64,000 nt of DNA from Muribaculaceae bacterium (GCA_029058745.1 JAIDXM010000081.1:31365-95364), one strand, 5' to 3'. Positions 18,539 to 27,811 are shown, numbered from the stretch's first letter. Program-made: numbers and translations. Notes: a model not told the origin generated them from the letters alone.

Positions 18539-18628
18539 ATGCCAAGCGGAAAGAAAAGAAAAGGCCACAAGATGGCTACGCACAAACGCAAGAAAAGACT
18601 GAGAAAGAACCGTCATAAGAAGAAATAA
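18539..18628 (+). CDS. 29-residue very basic AURKAIP1/COX24 (mS38)-like protein
   Basis: An ATG at 18539 opens a 29-codon frame ending TAA at 18626-18628. It encodes MPSGKKRKGHKMATHKRKKR followed by LRKNRHKKK. About 60% of residues are Lys, Arg or His, and the central HKMATHKRKKRLRKNRHK matches the AURKAIP1/COX24 C-terminal motif of mitochondrial ribosomal protein mS38 and of small basic Bacteroidota proteins annotated with that domain. The likely role is a small ribosomal-subunit protein binding the decoding-site rRNA; this is family inference. It lies 85 bp after HU and before RNase G. Confidence 0.85.
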   Translation: MPSGKKRKGHKMATHKRKKRLRKNRHKKK

Positions 18629-18673
18629 TCCCGGTTCAAATCCGGAATTATTCCGTTTCTCTACAGTCATAAG

Positions 18674-18731
18674 GAACAAACGGAAATGGGTGGAGCGGCA
18701 TTACCTTCACCCATCAATGTTTGTTCTTTTT
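18674..18731 (+). terminator. Intrinsic terminator after HU and the mS38-like gene
   Basis: GAACAAAC (18674-18681) pairs with GTTTGTTC (18719-18726), with an inner ATGGGTG/CACCCAT stem, followed by five T. It separates the HU / small basic protein transcript from RNase G, or attenuates read-through into it. Confidence 0.7.
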
Positions 18732-18800
18732 CGTATCTCACGGTCCGGAATGGTTTCATATCCGCATCAGGATATGAGCCATCGGTCCTGAAAAGATTCT

Positions 18801-20441
18801 ATGATAAAGATGAAAAGCGAATTAGTAGTTGACGTACAACAAAAGGAAATCTCGATAGCGTTGCTTGAGGATTCCAGGCTTGTCTCTCTTCAGAAAGAGA
18901 GCCGCAACATCGCGTATGCAGTCGGGGATCTCTACCTGGCGAAGGTAAAGAAAATAATGCCGGGACTAAATGCAGCCTTTCTTGATGTAGGTTACGAAAA
19001 GGATGCTTTTCTTCATTATCTCGATTTGGGTCCACAATTCAACTCCTACGTTACGTTTCTGCAGGAGGCGGTGGCCGACAAGAAAAAGATTCCCAACATC
19101 TCCAAGTTCAAACTTGAACCGGATATACCGAAACAGGGCACAATACAGAATGTGCTCCAGCCGGGACAGCAACTTCTGGTGCAGATAGCCAAAGAGCCAA
19201 TTTCCTCCAAGGGGCCACGTCTCACGACAGAGTTGTCTTTCACCGGGCGATTTATGGTGCTTATGCCATTCGGCGACAAGATTTCGATTTCACAGAAAAT
19301 CAAATCAACCGAAGAGAAAATCAGGCTTCGCCAGCTGATAGGGAGTATCAAACCCAAGGGTTTCAGCGTCATTGTGCGCACCTCAGCGGAGAACAAGCGA
19401 GTAGCGGAGCTAAACAATGAGATGAGGACTCTCGTGAAATGTTGGGAAGATTCCATCGCAAAGATGCAGAGGAGCCAGCCTCCCATGTTGATTTATGAGG
19501 AGGATTCGAGGGCAGTCAGCGTAATCCGGGATATCTTCAGCCCTAATTTCGAGAATATATATGTCAACGAGGCAGAGACATTTTTCCAGATCCAGAACTA
19601 TGTGGCATTGATTTCTCCGGAAAACAAGGACATAGTTAAGCTCTATGACAAAGACGTGCCGATATTCGACCATTTCAATATCACCCGTCAGATTAAGAGC
19701 TCTTTCGGAAAAACTGTGTCGTTCAAGAGCGGAGCATACATAATCATCGAGCATACGGAGGCATTGCATGTCATAGATGTCAACTCCGGCAACCGCAGCA
19801 AGGCGAGTCCTGACCAGGAATCGAACGCACTCGATGTCAATCTTAAAGCCGCCGATGAAATTGCCCGTCAGCTGAGGCTCCGGGATATGGGCGGTATAAT
19901 TGTGATAGACTTCATTGACATGAGCAAGGCCGAACACCGACAGACACTCTATGACCATATGCGAGAGGTGATGGCAAATGACCGTGCACGTCACAATATA
20001 TTGCCATTGAGCAAGTTCGGTCTTATGCAAATTACACGTCAGAGGGTCAGACCCGTGCTTGACATAACCACGAGCGAGACATGTCCCTCATGTTTCGGCA
20101 AGGGTGAGATTCAGCCGTCGCTGCTCTTCACTGATAAACTTGGGGAAAAACTGGACTATCTGGTCAATATTCTTCAGGTAAAGAAATTCAATATGTATGT
20201 TCATCCCTATGTTGAGGCGTATATAAAGAAGGGTATGTTCTCGCTTTATGGTAAGTGGAAGAGGAAGTTTGGCAGAGGATTCAAGGTGATAGCCGATGAA
20301 TCGCTCGCATATCTCCAGTATAGGGTGGTTGATGATGCCGGGAAGGAAATCGACCTCAAGGAGGAGAGTGATTTCAGCAGCAACCAGTCGAAAGCGCATG
20401 CCCGACAGAAAAATCGAGACAAAGAAGAAAAAGAATCATGA
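18801..20441 (+). CDS. rng: Ribonuclease E/G family endoribonuclease
   Basis: A 546-residue RNase G-type protein without the long C-terminal scaffold of RNase E. It has an S1-like domain in the first ~150 residues (YLAKVKKIMPGLNAAFLDVGYEKDAFLH). Catalytic metal-binding aspartates are visible in VIDVNSG and IIVIDFIDM. The zinc-link motif CPSCFGKG lies near residue 430 and holds the dimer together. It cleaves single-stranded AU-rich RNA and matures 16S rRNA 5' ends. ATG 18810 (MKSELVV) is an equally good start. It sits after HU and the mS38-like gene. Confidence 0.93.
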   Translation: MIKMKSELVVDVQQKEISIALLEDSRLVSLQKESRNIAYAVGDLYLAKVKKIMPGLNAAFLDVGYEKDAFLHYLDLGPQFNSYVTFLQEAVADKKKIPNISKFKLEPDIPKQGTIQNVLQPGQQLLVQIAKEPISSKGPRLTTELSFTGRFMVLMPFGDKISISQKIKSTEEKIRLRQLIGSIKPKGFSVIVRTSAENKRVAELNNEMRTLVKCWEDSIAKMQRSQPPMLIYEEDSRAVSVIRDIFSPNFENIYVNEAETFFQIQNYVALISPENKDIVKLYDKDVPIFDHFNITRQIKSSFGKTVSFKSGAYIIIEHTEALHVIDVNSGNRSKASPDQESNALDVNLKAADEIARQLRLRDMGGIIVIDFIDMSKAEHRQTLYDHMREVMANDRARHNILPLSKFGLMQITRQRVRPVLDITTSETCPSCFGKGEIQPSLLFTDKLGEKLDYLVNILQVKKFNMYVHPYVEAYIKKGMFSLYGKWKRKFGRGFKVIADESLAYLQYRVVDDAGKEIDLKEESDFSSNQSKAHARQKNRDKEEKES

Positions 20442-20484
20442 TTGCTCGGAAAAGACCGGGATAGGCCGGTAGCCGATAAATAAA

Positions 20485-20529
20485 GAGAGCGGGGACATTC
20501 CAGAAAAGTGTGTGGATGTCTCCGCTCTC
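20485..20529. terminator. Bidirectional hairpin between rng and folC
   Basis: GAGAGCGGGGACAT (20485-20498) pairs with ATGTCTCCGCTCTC (20516-20529) with one G-U pair and a 17-nt loop. It lies between the convergent genes rng and folC and can end both transcripts, though T-tracts are short. Confidence 0.6.
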
Positions 20530-20546
20530 ATATATACCGAGACCTG

Positions 20547-21878
20547 CTATGACAGGGAGGCAAGGAAATCGGCCACCACGAAAGTGGAGCCACCGATATA
20601 TATCACGTCATCTATGCCGGAGTCATTCAAGGCGGCATGATATGCCTCGCTTACTTTATGGAATATACATCCGTCGAGTCCCGCTTCTTTGAACCTGTCA
20701 TAAAGTTGAGCAGCCGGGAGAGCTCTCGGTATGTCGGCGTTGGTGATGTAATATATCGCGTCACGGGGAAGAAGTTCGAGAATCTTTCCGATTGCCTTGT
20801 CGGCCACGAAGCCGATGACAATCCTTATTTTCCCTTCGGGATGTCTTGCGGCAACGCGGTGTAGTTGCTTCATATTATAGGAAATACCCGCGATATTGTG
20901 TCCTGTGTCGGCAATCACGAGAGGGGATTCTCGTATTACGGACCACCGTCCGGACAGTCCAGTGGCCCGTATGACGTTTTCAAGCCCGCTCACCACGCTT
21001 TTATCGGAAATCACAATGCCGGAGTCGCGCATAGCGTCAATTGCATTCAAGACAGTGTTGGCGTTCTTTTTTTGGTAATCTCCGGACAGAGGAAGAAGGA
21101 ATTCACCTTCCCTTGATGAACAGAGCCATCCTCCGAGAGTCCCTTCCGACACATGTCTCAGTCTTTCATTGTCTTCAGCGAATCTGGTTGGCGCTCCAGT
21201 CTGTAGGCTCTTCCTCTCGAACACTTTTCTGATTTCACCCTCAGCTTCTCCTACCACGACAGGAATCCCTTTTTTCATTATGCCGGCCTTCTCTTCGGCA
21301 ATCTGCGTGAGAGATTCTCCAAGGAATTGAGTATGGTCGGCCGATATGTTGGTAATGACGCATACTTCCGGAGTTATAATGTTTGTAGAGTCCAGTCGTC
21401 CGCCCATTCCGACTTCGATTACCGCATAGTCAACGTTTTCATTCGCAAACCAGTCGAAAGCCATCATCATTGTGAGTTCAAAGAAAGACGGGTGCAAGTC
21501 ACAACCGGAGCATTTCCATCGATTCACGAAGTCAACCACTTTCTGACGTGGAATCATCTGGCCATTCACTCTCATCCGTTCCCTGAAGTCGATGAGATGT
21601 GGCGAAGTGTAAAGTGCCGTCTTGTATCCCTGGGCCTGGAGGATGGAGGCAATCATGTGGGACGTGCTTCCTTTCCCGTTAGTCCCGGCGATGTGTATTG
21701 ATTTGAATCGTTTGTGAGGAGATCCGAAATGACGGTCGATATTCAGACTTGTGTCAAGCCCCGGTTTGTAGGCTGCTTGTCCTACGCGGGAAAACATCGG
21801 CAGCTGACTGTAGAGGAATGCTATCGCGTCATTGTAGTCCTGACCGGACATTTCAGTTTTTTCGTCAATTGATTCCAT
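20547..21878 (-). CDS. folC: Bifunctional folylpolyglutamate/dihydrofolate synthase
   Basis: A 443-residue Mur-ligase-fold enzyme. The P-loop AGTNGKGSTSHMIASIL at ~residue 63, DSTNIITPEVCVITNISADH in the middle and the C-terminal domain with SPLVIADTGHN match FolC. It adds glutamate to dihydropteroate and polyglutamylates reduced folates in the cytoplasm. The start overlaps the stop of the chromate-type transporter gene by 14 bp, so the genes share a transcript though functions are unrelated. Confidence 0.92.
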   Translation of the reverse strand: MESIDEKTEMSGQDYNDAIAFLYSQLPMFSRVGQAAYKPGLDTSLNIDRHFGSPHKRFKSIHIAGTNGKGSTSHMIASILQAQGYKTALYTSPHLIDFRERMRVNGQMIPRQKVVDFVNRWKCSGCDLHPSFFELTMMMAFDWFANENVDYAVIEVGMGGRLDSTNIITPEVCVITNISADHTQFLGESLTQIAEEKAGIMKKGIPVVVGEAEGEIRKVFERKSLQTGAPTRFAEDNERLRHVSEGTLGGWLCSSREGEFLLPLSGDYQKKNANTVLNAIDAMRDSGIVISDKSVVSGLENVIRATGLSGRWSVIRESPLVIADTGHNIAGISYNMKQLHRVAARHPEGKIRIVIGFVADKAIGKILELLPRDAIYYITNADIPRALPAAQLYDRFKEAGLDGCIFHKVSEAYHAALNDSGIDDVIYIGGSTFVVADFLASLS

Positions 21879-22476
21879 ATATCAGGTATCCGGCTACGCC
21901 GGCGAGTATTATGATTAGAATTGGATGCATTTTGAATTTCTTTCCCCATATTTTTATGGGGAAGAATGCCAGGCAGAAAGCTATTGCGCAAATGGCGATG
22001 TTCACCCAAAGTTGCCAGTCAATGCCGTTAGGGTTGAAGTTGGCGGCATTCATGAGCATTATGGCCGCAGAGGCAATGAGACCTACCACAACGGGCCTGA
22101 GCCCCGCGAAGACCGCCTTTATCGCACCGCTTTCGCTATGCCGACGGATGAAATGCGAACTGTAGAGGACCAGAAGGAAGCTTGGCACTACCACGGCTAA
22201 TGTCGCAAGACAAGACCCCAGCAATCCCCATCCCACACCGTTTAGGGCCGTGTCAACGCTTCCAGGCGCCACGAACCCTATGTATGTGGCGGAATTGATG
22301 CCGATAGGGCCGGGGGTCATTTGAGAGATGGCCACTATGTCGGTGAACATAGTCTCGGAAATCCATCCGGGTTGCACCACGGATTTCTCGACAAGCGACA
22401 GCATTGCGTATCCTCCACCGAAACCGAAGATTCCGATTTTCAGATAGGCCCATATTAATTGAAAATATATCTGCAT
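21865..22476 (-). CDS. Chromate transporter family protein, second half-size unit
   Basis: A 203-residue membrane protein with one CHR domain, the short form. The signature FGFGGGYAMLSLVEKSVV occurs at residues 17-34 and is followed by five or six hydrophobic helices (SCLATLAVVVPSFLLVLY and others). Two half-size CHR proteins in tandem form the transporter, named for chromate resistance by efflux; many Bacteroidota members have no proven substrate. It follows its partner by 60 bp and overlaps folC. Confidence 0.85.
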   Translation of the reverse strand: MQIYFQLIWAYLKIGIFGFGGGYAMLSLVEKSVVQPGWISETMFTDIVAISQMTPGPIGINSATYIGFVAPGSVDTALNGVGWGLLGSCLATLAVVVPSFLLVLYSSHFIRRHSESGAIKAVFAGLRPVVVGLIASAAIMLMNAANFNPNGIDWQLWVNIAICAIAFCLAFFPIKIWGKKFKMHPILIIILAGVAGYLIYGIN

Positions 22477-22536
22477 AGTTTTAAATAAGGGTGATTGTCA
22501 GATGTTTATGCTATATTATTTTCGAGTGCGTATTTC

Positions 22537-23157
22537 TTAAATCTTGTCAGAGTGATGCTTGCGCCCCTTGCGAGCGGAGTAGCGGGGCAACCACCAGAAC
22601 AGCAGGCCGCCAACAGCACCGAGCAATATGTAAAGGACAGGGGATGAGATGGTTCCCAAGTCAAGAGAAATCATGAGAGCGACCACAAGTGGAATCCAAA
22701 CTGTTTTCCATTTCAGGTGGGCGGCCTGTGCGGAGGTGATTACAGGGGCAATGATAAGAGCCACGACAGCCGGGCGTATCCCCATGAAAATTGAGGATAT
22801 GACATGGTTGTTCTTAATCGTGTCGGGTGTCAGAAAAATCGCTATGGCGAGTATTATGAGGAATGAAGGCAAAATGGTTCCAATTGCCGCCGCCACACTC
22901 CCTTTGCCTCCCCTTATTTTGTCGCCGACAGCGGTAGCTATGTTCACGGCCAGTATTCCGGGCAATGACTGGGCGATGGCCAGCAGGTCGAGAAAGTCGT
23001 CACGCTCAATCCAATTGTGTTTATCGACAATCTCACGTTCGATGATTGAAATCATTGCCCAACCGCCGCCGAAAGTGAAAGCGCCGATTTTGAAGAATGT
23101 GGAAAACAGGCTCCAGTAGGAGCTTTGCGGAGAATGACTGTCGTTCATATGTCTCAT
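22537..23157 (-). CDS. Chromate transporter family protein, first half-size unit
   Basis: A 206-residue CHR-domain membrane protein, paralogous to the next gene. The signature FTFGGGWAMISIIEREIV occurs at about residues 27-44, and AVNIATAVGDKIRGGKGSV lies after the second helix. Two half-size units together equal one full-length ChrA-type transporter. The start could also be ATG 23148. Substrate is not established by sequence. Confidence 0.85.
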   Translation of the reverse strand: MRHMNDSHSPQSSYWSLFSTFFKIGAFTFGGGWAMISIIEREIVDKHNWIERDDFLDLLAIAQSLPGILAVNIATAVGDKIRGGKGSVAAAIGTILPSFLIILAIAIFLTPDTIKNNHVISSIFMGIRPAVVALIIAPVITSAQAAHLKWKTVWIPLVVALMISLDLGTISSPVLYILLGAVGGLLFWWLPRYSARKGRKHHSDKI

Positions 23158-23204
23158 TTTAATGTCGAGAGGAGATAGGAGGAATAGTGTATCCAGACAA
23201 ATTA

Positions 23205-23245
23205 ACGGAAAGGGAGGCGTGATATTTCATGCCCTCCCTTTCCGT
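23205..23245 (-). terminator. Terminator downstream of cydB
   Basis: ACGGAAAGGGAGG pairs perfectly with CCTCCCTTTCCGT (13 bp) around a 15-nt loop, 13 bp beyond the cydB stop. The minus-strand tail is short (TTAATTTG). It separates the cydAB operon from the transporter operon. Confidence 0.65.
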
Positions 23246-23257
23246 GTATGTTTAGTG

Positions 23258-24409
23258 TCAGTATTTGTGGGAAGTGGTCTCAAGTTCTTGTCCGGAGAGC
23301 TTCTTGCGATCCATTGAGTGCCATACATACCATATGTAGGCAATGACGAATGGAATCACAATCGACACGAAACTCATGGCAACGAGCGTGAACTCAGAAG
23401 ACGAGGCATTCCGTATTGTAAGAGAGGATGCCGGGTCGGAAAGCGAGGGATAGAACGCGGTGTCGTTGAATCCCGCTATACAGAACAACGCTGTCACAGC
23501 GAGGAATGTCCCCGAACCGGTGTACCATACTCCTTTTGTGAAATGTTTGGAGAAACATGATTTTATAAGGCCGAAAAGCACAAGTGCCACTCCTGCGAGA
23601 AGAACCGCAGCCGCCCACCATAGATGTAACAGATTGTGGAAATATTTGAAAGGGGTGGATATCGCCTCAACCGTATAGTCTGCGTTGGAGATGACAGTGT
23701 AGCCTGTAGCAGTCAGAACCATCGCCAGGAACCACAGGAAGAATATCACGAAAATGCATCCGTTGACGAAAGCTTTTTTCTTCATGGAATTGAAAAATGC
23801 ATTGTCGCCGGAAATGTTGTTCATCATGTAAAGCGCGGCCTGCATGCGGGCGAGTAAAAGCACCGCAACTCCAAGGATAAGGTTTTTCCAATTGAAGATA
23901 GCCTCAAGTCCGTGAGTGGGAGCCCATCTGGAAATTACCGGAGATTTCGTGTCGAGCAGATTTCCTCTGGCAACAGTGAAATCCGCACCGAAGAAGAACA
24001 TCGACACCGCCACCCCCAGCAGTATGCATCCCACACATCCATTGATGAACAGGAATGTGTCGTAGGTCTTTGTCCCATATACGTTTCCGGCTTTATTCCG
24101 GTATTCGTAGCTTACAGCTTGAACGATAAAACTGAACAATATGAAAATCCAAAGCCAGTAGGCTCCGCCGAAGCTGGTGGAATAGAATAGGGGGAATGAT
24201 GCGAAGAATGCTCCGCCAAATACCACCAGGGTGGTGAATGTGAGTTCCCATTTTCTACCCATGGAATTGATAATCAAACTCCGCGAAGCCTTGTCTTTCA
24301 CTTCAAGGAGCATGGATTGGCCGCCTTGCACGAAGAGCAGGAACACAAGGATTCCGCCAAGCACAGATATGATTATCCACCAATAGTTTTGAAGATATTG
24401 TAGTGTCAT
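23258..24409 (-). CDS. cydB: Cytochrome bd ubiquinol oxidase subunit II
   Basis: A 383-residue membrane protein with about nine transmembrane helices. It begins MTLQYLQNYWWIIISVLGGI and has the CydB pattern YWLWIFILFSFIVQAVSYEYRNK and the late helix VTALFCIAGFNDTAFYPSL. CydB pairs with CydA to form the quinol oxidase that reduces O2 to water at very low oxygen. The gene starts 3 bp after cydA ends. Strict anaerobes such as Bacteroides use this enzyme for nanaerobic growth and oxygen defence. Confidence 0.93.
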   Translation of the reverse strand: MTLQYLQNYWWIIISVLGGILVFLLFVQGGQSMLLEVKDKASRSLIINSMGRKWELTFTTLVVFGGAFFASFPLFYSTSFGGAYWLWIFILFSFIVQAVSYEYRNKAGNVYGTKTYDTFLFINGCVGCILLGVAVSMFFFGADFTVARGNLLDTKSPVISRWAPTHGLEAIFNWKNLILGVAVLLLARMQAALYMMNNISGDNAFFNSMKKKAFVNGCIFVIFFLWFLAMVLTATGYTVISNADYTVEAISTPFKYFHNLLHLWWAAAVLLAGVALVLFGLIKSCFSKHFTKGVWYTGSGTFLAVTALFCIAGFNDTAFYPSLSDPASSLTIRNASSSEFTLVAMSFVSIVIPFVIAYIWYVWHSMDRKKLSGQELETTSHKY

Positions 24410-24412
24410 GAC

Positions 24413-25987
24413 TTAATGCGAATTATCGGTTTCTAAATTATTCATTGATTTCTTGGATATCTGGCGAGTCATTATGCTTACCTCTGCTATGAGGAGAATG
24501 GTGAAGACAGTGGCGAAGAGCCAGAAGGTGGTGATTACGGAGGCAGAAGAAATCTCCGAGATTGCAGCCTTTGTGGGGAGAAGGTCTTGCACGGTCCAAG
24601 GCTGGCGTCCTACTTCCGCCACAATCCAACCGGCTTCTGAGCATATCCACATAAGAGGAACCGATGCGATTGCAATAATCTGCAGCCACCTGTGTCGCAA
24701 GAGCCAGTCCTTTTTATACACGGCAAACAAGGCAACCACAAAGAACAAAAGGAAGTAAGAACCAAGGATGACCATCACCCTGAAGGAATAGAATGTCACT
24801 CCCACCGGAGGGATTGCTTCCTCCACGGAATCGAAATATCCATATCCGAAATAAGGATAATACTTCTTGAGTTCCCTTGCGGCATCGGCCATGGCGACCG
24901 TGTCATGAGAGGCGTGTGCTATATCGTATGCACGCAAAGCCTCATGAGAGAGTTTGCCGAGACGTATCCTTTCTTCATACCCGATTGTGTTGACGGTGTC
25001 CCCGTTCTCGTTAATCTCTATGCCGTTTATGATGTCCGCGATGCCGGGCACAAATGCTTTGGGGTCATGCTTGGCAAGAATGGAGAGCCCATATGGAATC
25101 TCAATGTCGAAGAGGTATTCTTTCTCATCGTTGTTCCATTTTTTGTCAGGGTTCACGATGCCGATACCCACGAGTCCCTGTCCGGAAGAGCCTTTGTATA
25201 GACCTTCCATTGCGGCAAGTTTCATGGGCTGGTGTTTAGTTACCTCCACGGCCGATCCGTCGCCGGTGTACATTGTGAGAAGAAGGCCGGCCAGCCCAAT
25301 CCATCCACCAACTTTCGTGGAGCGTATGGCGAATGGCACATTGCGTTTTTTATAGAAGAACCACGCGCTGACACCCACCACGAAGACACCCGCGAGAGCC
25401 CATCCTGAGAATACTGCATGGAAGAATTTGTTGACAGCGACACCGGAGAAAAGGACCCAGAAATTGTCCATGACATTTCTCATCTGCGCCGGGTCGAATT
25501 CCATCCCTACAGGATATTGCATCCATGCGTTTGCGACAAGAATCCAGAGAGCCGAAATAGAAGCTCCAAGCCATGTGAGCCATGTAGAGGCAAGATGGAA
25601 TCGAGGACTGACCTTCCCCCATCCGAAAAACATGACGGCCACGAATGTGGATTCCATGAAAAAGGCGATAAGCCCCTCGATGGCGAGGGGAGCCCCGAAA
25701 ATATCCCCGACAAACCATGAATAGTTGCTCCAGTTTGTTCCAAATTCAAATTCGAGGATAATGCCGGTGGCCACTCCAATCGCGAAATTAATTCCGAACA
25801 GGGTCATCCAGAACTTTGTGGCGGCCAGCCACTTTTCAGACTTTGTTTTCAGATAGAGGCTTTCCATCACAGCCACTATCAGCGATAGTCCCAATGTCAA
25901 GGGAACAAACAGCCAATGGTAAATGGCTGTAAGGGCGAATTGCCATCGCGACCAATCGACTACGGTCATTAAATCATCCATTGTCAA
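24413..25987 (-). CDS. cydA: Cytochrome bd ubiquinol oxidase subunit I
   Basis: A 524-residue catalytic subunit carrying hemes b558, b595 and d. WSRWQFALTAIYHWLFVPLTLGL holds the N-terminal histidine ligand. The Q-loop lies between ~residues 240 and 350, with PMKLAAMEGLYKG at its start. The C-terminal helices include SYFLLFFVVALFAVYKKDW and the conserved GWIVAEVGRQPWTVQ. ATG 25981 (MDDLM) is an alternative start. Together with DUF4492 upstream and CydB downstream it forms one operon. Confidence 0.93.
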   Translation of the reverse strand: MTMDDLMTVVDWSRWQFALTAIYHWLFVPLTLGLSLIVAVMESLYLKTKSEKWLAATKFWMTLFGINFAIGVATGIILEFEFGTNWSNYSWFVGDIFGAPLAIEGLIAFFMESTFVAVMFFGWGKVSPRFHLASTWLTWLGASISALWILVANAWMQYPVGMEFDPAQMRNVMDNFWVLFSGVAVNKFFHAVFSGWALAGVFVVGVSAWFFYKKRNVPFAIRSTKVGGWIGLAGLLLTMYTGDGSAVEVTKHQPMKLAAMEGLYKGSSGQGLVGIGIVNPDKKWNNDEKEYLFDIEIPYGLSILAKHDPKAFVPGIADIINGIEINENGDTVNTIGYEERIRLGKLSHEALRAYDIAHASHDTVAMADAARELKKYYPYFGYGYFDSVEEAIPPVGVTFYSFRVMVILGSYFLLFFVVALFAVYKKDWLLRHRWLQIIAIASVPLMWICSEAGWIVAEVGRQPWTVQDLLPTKAAISEISSASVITTFWLFATVFTILLIAEVSIMTRQISKKSMNNLETDNSH

Positions 25988-26022
25988 TAAAGGTTTAGTT
26001 TAGTTGTTTATAACAGGTTGTA

Positions 26023-26283
26023 TCATTTGTCGGAGGGAGTTGTTTTCAACAGTTCCGACCTGACATGGTTGGCTATTTCCTCGTCAGAGTCGAAGTCCCT
26101 TTTCAATATGTCTGGAAAGAACAGGAGTTTTATGACCACGAAAAACAGGAATACTTTTATAAGTATAATTACCCATAGAGTCTTTCCTACGGTCATTTCC
26201 CTGAAGCCATCGTAGTAAAGGCTCCAGACTTTCCTTGCGGTGTTTGATATTGAGGCGGCCATCCCTCGTGTCAGCTGAATCAT
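26023..26283 (-). CDS. DUF4492 protein, cytochrome bd-associated
   Basis: An 86-residue protein with one membrane helix (GKTLWVIILIKVFLFFVVIKLLFFPDIL). The preceding ARKVWSLYYDGFREMTVG is the DUF4492 signature. In Bacteroidota, DUF4492 genes lie directly before cydA, as here (35 bp gap), suggesting a small assembly or accessory subunit like CydX; that is inference. A longer frame begins at 26574, but the extra part has no family match and runs through the regulatory region; ATG 26262 is a second option. Confidence 0.85.
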   Translation of the reverse strand: MIQLTRGMAASISNTARKVWSLYYDGFREMTVGKTLWVIILIKVFLFFVVIKLLFFPDILKRDFDSDEEIANHVRSELLKTTPSDK

Positions 26284-26678
26284 ATAGTGGATATTGGAGT
26301 GGAATAATGGAGACGTATGCCATGAACGCAGGCTGCTGTCGCGGCAAAGGCATGAAAAAGGTTGGCGTTTGCAGAAACAGTGCCATAAGGCTATGCCCTT
26401 ATATGTGTATAACAACGTATGATTGGAAAAATACATATGAGATTGAATTTTTTTTGAGTCGGCATATAGAGTAGGGCAGTAAAAAAACGGGACGGAGATA
26501 AGTTTAGTCGCATCCGTGGCCGATTGTTTGTGAAAAATGATTATCTTTGCGAACGTTTTCCGCAAATCTGACACATACGCGTCTGTCCGGCTTATAATCC
26601 TTGCATTTCGTGGAATGATGTCTTTCAGAGGGAAACGAGGTGAAAATTAATTTGAAAAAATAAAAATCAGATAATGCC
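26284..26678. other. Intergenic region between the cyd operon and the DUF4494 gene
   Basis: This 395-bp stretch holds the divergent promoters. On the plus strand TATCTTTG (26542-26549) is an exact -7 element for DUF4494, leaving a leader of ~125 nt. No clear -33 TTG is seen. A dyad ATAAGG-N6-CCTTAT (26385-26402) lies ~100 bp upstream of the DUF4492 start and could be an operator for the cyd operon. No TAnnTTTG facing the cyd operon was found. Confidence 0.5.
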
Positions 26679-27137
26679 ATGGCACTGTGGTTTGAATGCA
26701 AAGTCCGTTATGACAAGATGATGGAAAACGGCACTGTGAAGAAAGTCAATGAACCCTACCTTGTGGATGCCCTTACATTCACGGAGGCGGAGGCGCGTAT
26801 CATAGAGGAGGTGTCTCCCTACATAAGCGGGGAATTTTCCATATCCGCTGTGAAGAAGACAAAGATATCGGAGATATTCTTTGATGAGGCAGGCGACAGG
26901 TATTACATGGTTAAGGTTAATTTCATTACTCTTGACGAAAAGAGTGGTGTTGAGAAAAAGTCAGCGTCGTTTATCCTCACACAGGCGAGCGACCTGGAGG
27001 GGGCTCTCGCTCGATTTAAAGAAGGGATGAAAGGCACAATGGCAGATTATGACATAGCATCCATTGCAGAGACTCCGTTGATGGATGTGTATCCGCTCGA
27101 CCTCTCAGGAGACGAGAAATCATCAAATCCCGGCTGA
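26679..27137 (+). CDS. DUF4494 domain-containing protein
   Basis: A 152-residue protein that matches the DUF4494 pattern: LWFECKVRYDKMMENGTVKKV at the N-terminus, then a central TEAEARIIEEVSPYISGEF and VYPLDLS near the end. It has no signal peptide or membrane segment. DUF4494 is confined largely to Bacteroidota and has no known function. The next gene, YggS, starts 6 bp after it ends, so an operon is likely. Confidence 0.85.
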   Translation: MALWFECKVRYDKMMENGTVKKVNEPYLVDALTFTEAEARIIEEVSPYISGEFSISAVKKTKISEIFFDEAGDRYYMVKVNFITLDEKSGVEKKSASFILTQASDLEGALARFKEGMKGTMADYDIASIAETPLMDVYPLDLSGDEKSSNPG

Positions 27138-27142
27138 CAGAC

Positions 27143-27811
27143 ATGACGGACGTAGCAGGAAACCTCGCCGCAATAAAAGGGGCGCTGCCTCCCGGAGTGG
27201 AACTTGTGGCGGTGTCGAAATTTCATCCGGCGGAAATGATTATGGAGGCCTACCAGGCCGGTCAGCGTTGTTTTGGGGAAAGTCGTGTGCAGGAGCTTCT
27301 TGCGAAAGAATCGTCGTTGCCTGCAGACATAAGGTGGCATTTCATAGGCCATCTCCAGACAAATAAGGTGAGGCAGATAATCGGGCGCACATCGCTTGTG
27401 GAGAGTGTCGATTCCGAGCGTCTTCTCAATCTGATAGATTCAGAGTCGAGAAAGGCCGGAGTCATAACCAGGGTGCTTATGCAGGTGCATGTGGCTAAGG
27501 AGGAGACAAAGTTCGGATTCCTTCCTGATGAATTGTTCTCCTATTTCAAGGAGAGAAAGTTTGAGACGCTAACCCATACCCATATATGCGGGATAATGGG
27601 TATGGCGTCCAATACAGACGATGGTGACAGGGTAAGGGAAGACTTTGCCGCTATCTACTCACTCCATCGCAGAATTACAGAGACAGTGCCGGAATTGCGA
27701 GGCTTCGATATCATTTCCATGGGAATGAGCCATGACTGGCGTATAGCGGTAGAAGAAGGCTCCAATCTTGTGCGCATAGGCAGCAGTATCTTCGGAGAAA
27801 GGGAGTACTGA
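27143..27811 (+). CDS. yggS: YggS family PLP-binding protein
   Basis: A 222-residue TIM-barrel protein of the YggS/PROSC (PLPBP) family. The PLP lysine lies in VAVSKFHPAEMI at residue 31; the ENYVQEL-type motif appears as FGESRVQELL, and SMGMSHDWRIAVEEGSNLVRIG near the C-terminus binds the PLP phosphate. It keeps vitamin B6 balance in the cytoplasm and is not itself a known enzyme. It starts 6 bp after DUF4494. Confidence 0.93.
   Translation: MTDVAGNLAAIKGALPPGVELVAVSKFHPAEMIMEAYQAGQRCFGESRVQELLAKESSLPADIRWHFIGHLQTNKVRQIIGRTSLVESVDSERLLNLIDSESRKAGVITRVLMQVHVAKEETKFGFLPDELFSYFKERKFETLTHTHICGIMGMASNTDDGDRVREDFAAIYSLHRRITETVPELRGFDIISMGMSHDWRIAVEEGSNLVRIGSSIFGEREY

Noticed and set aside
26284..26574. 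Extended N-terminus of the DUF4492 protein
   Set aside because: The added residues have no family match and occupy the regulatory gap; DUF4492 proteins are ~75-90 residues long.
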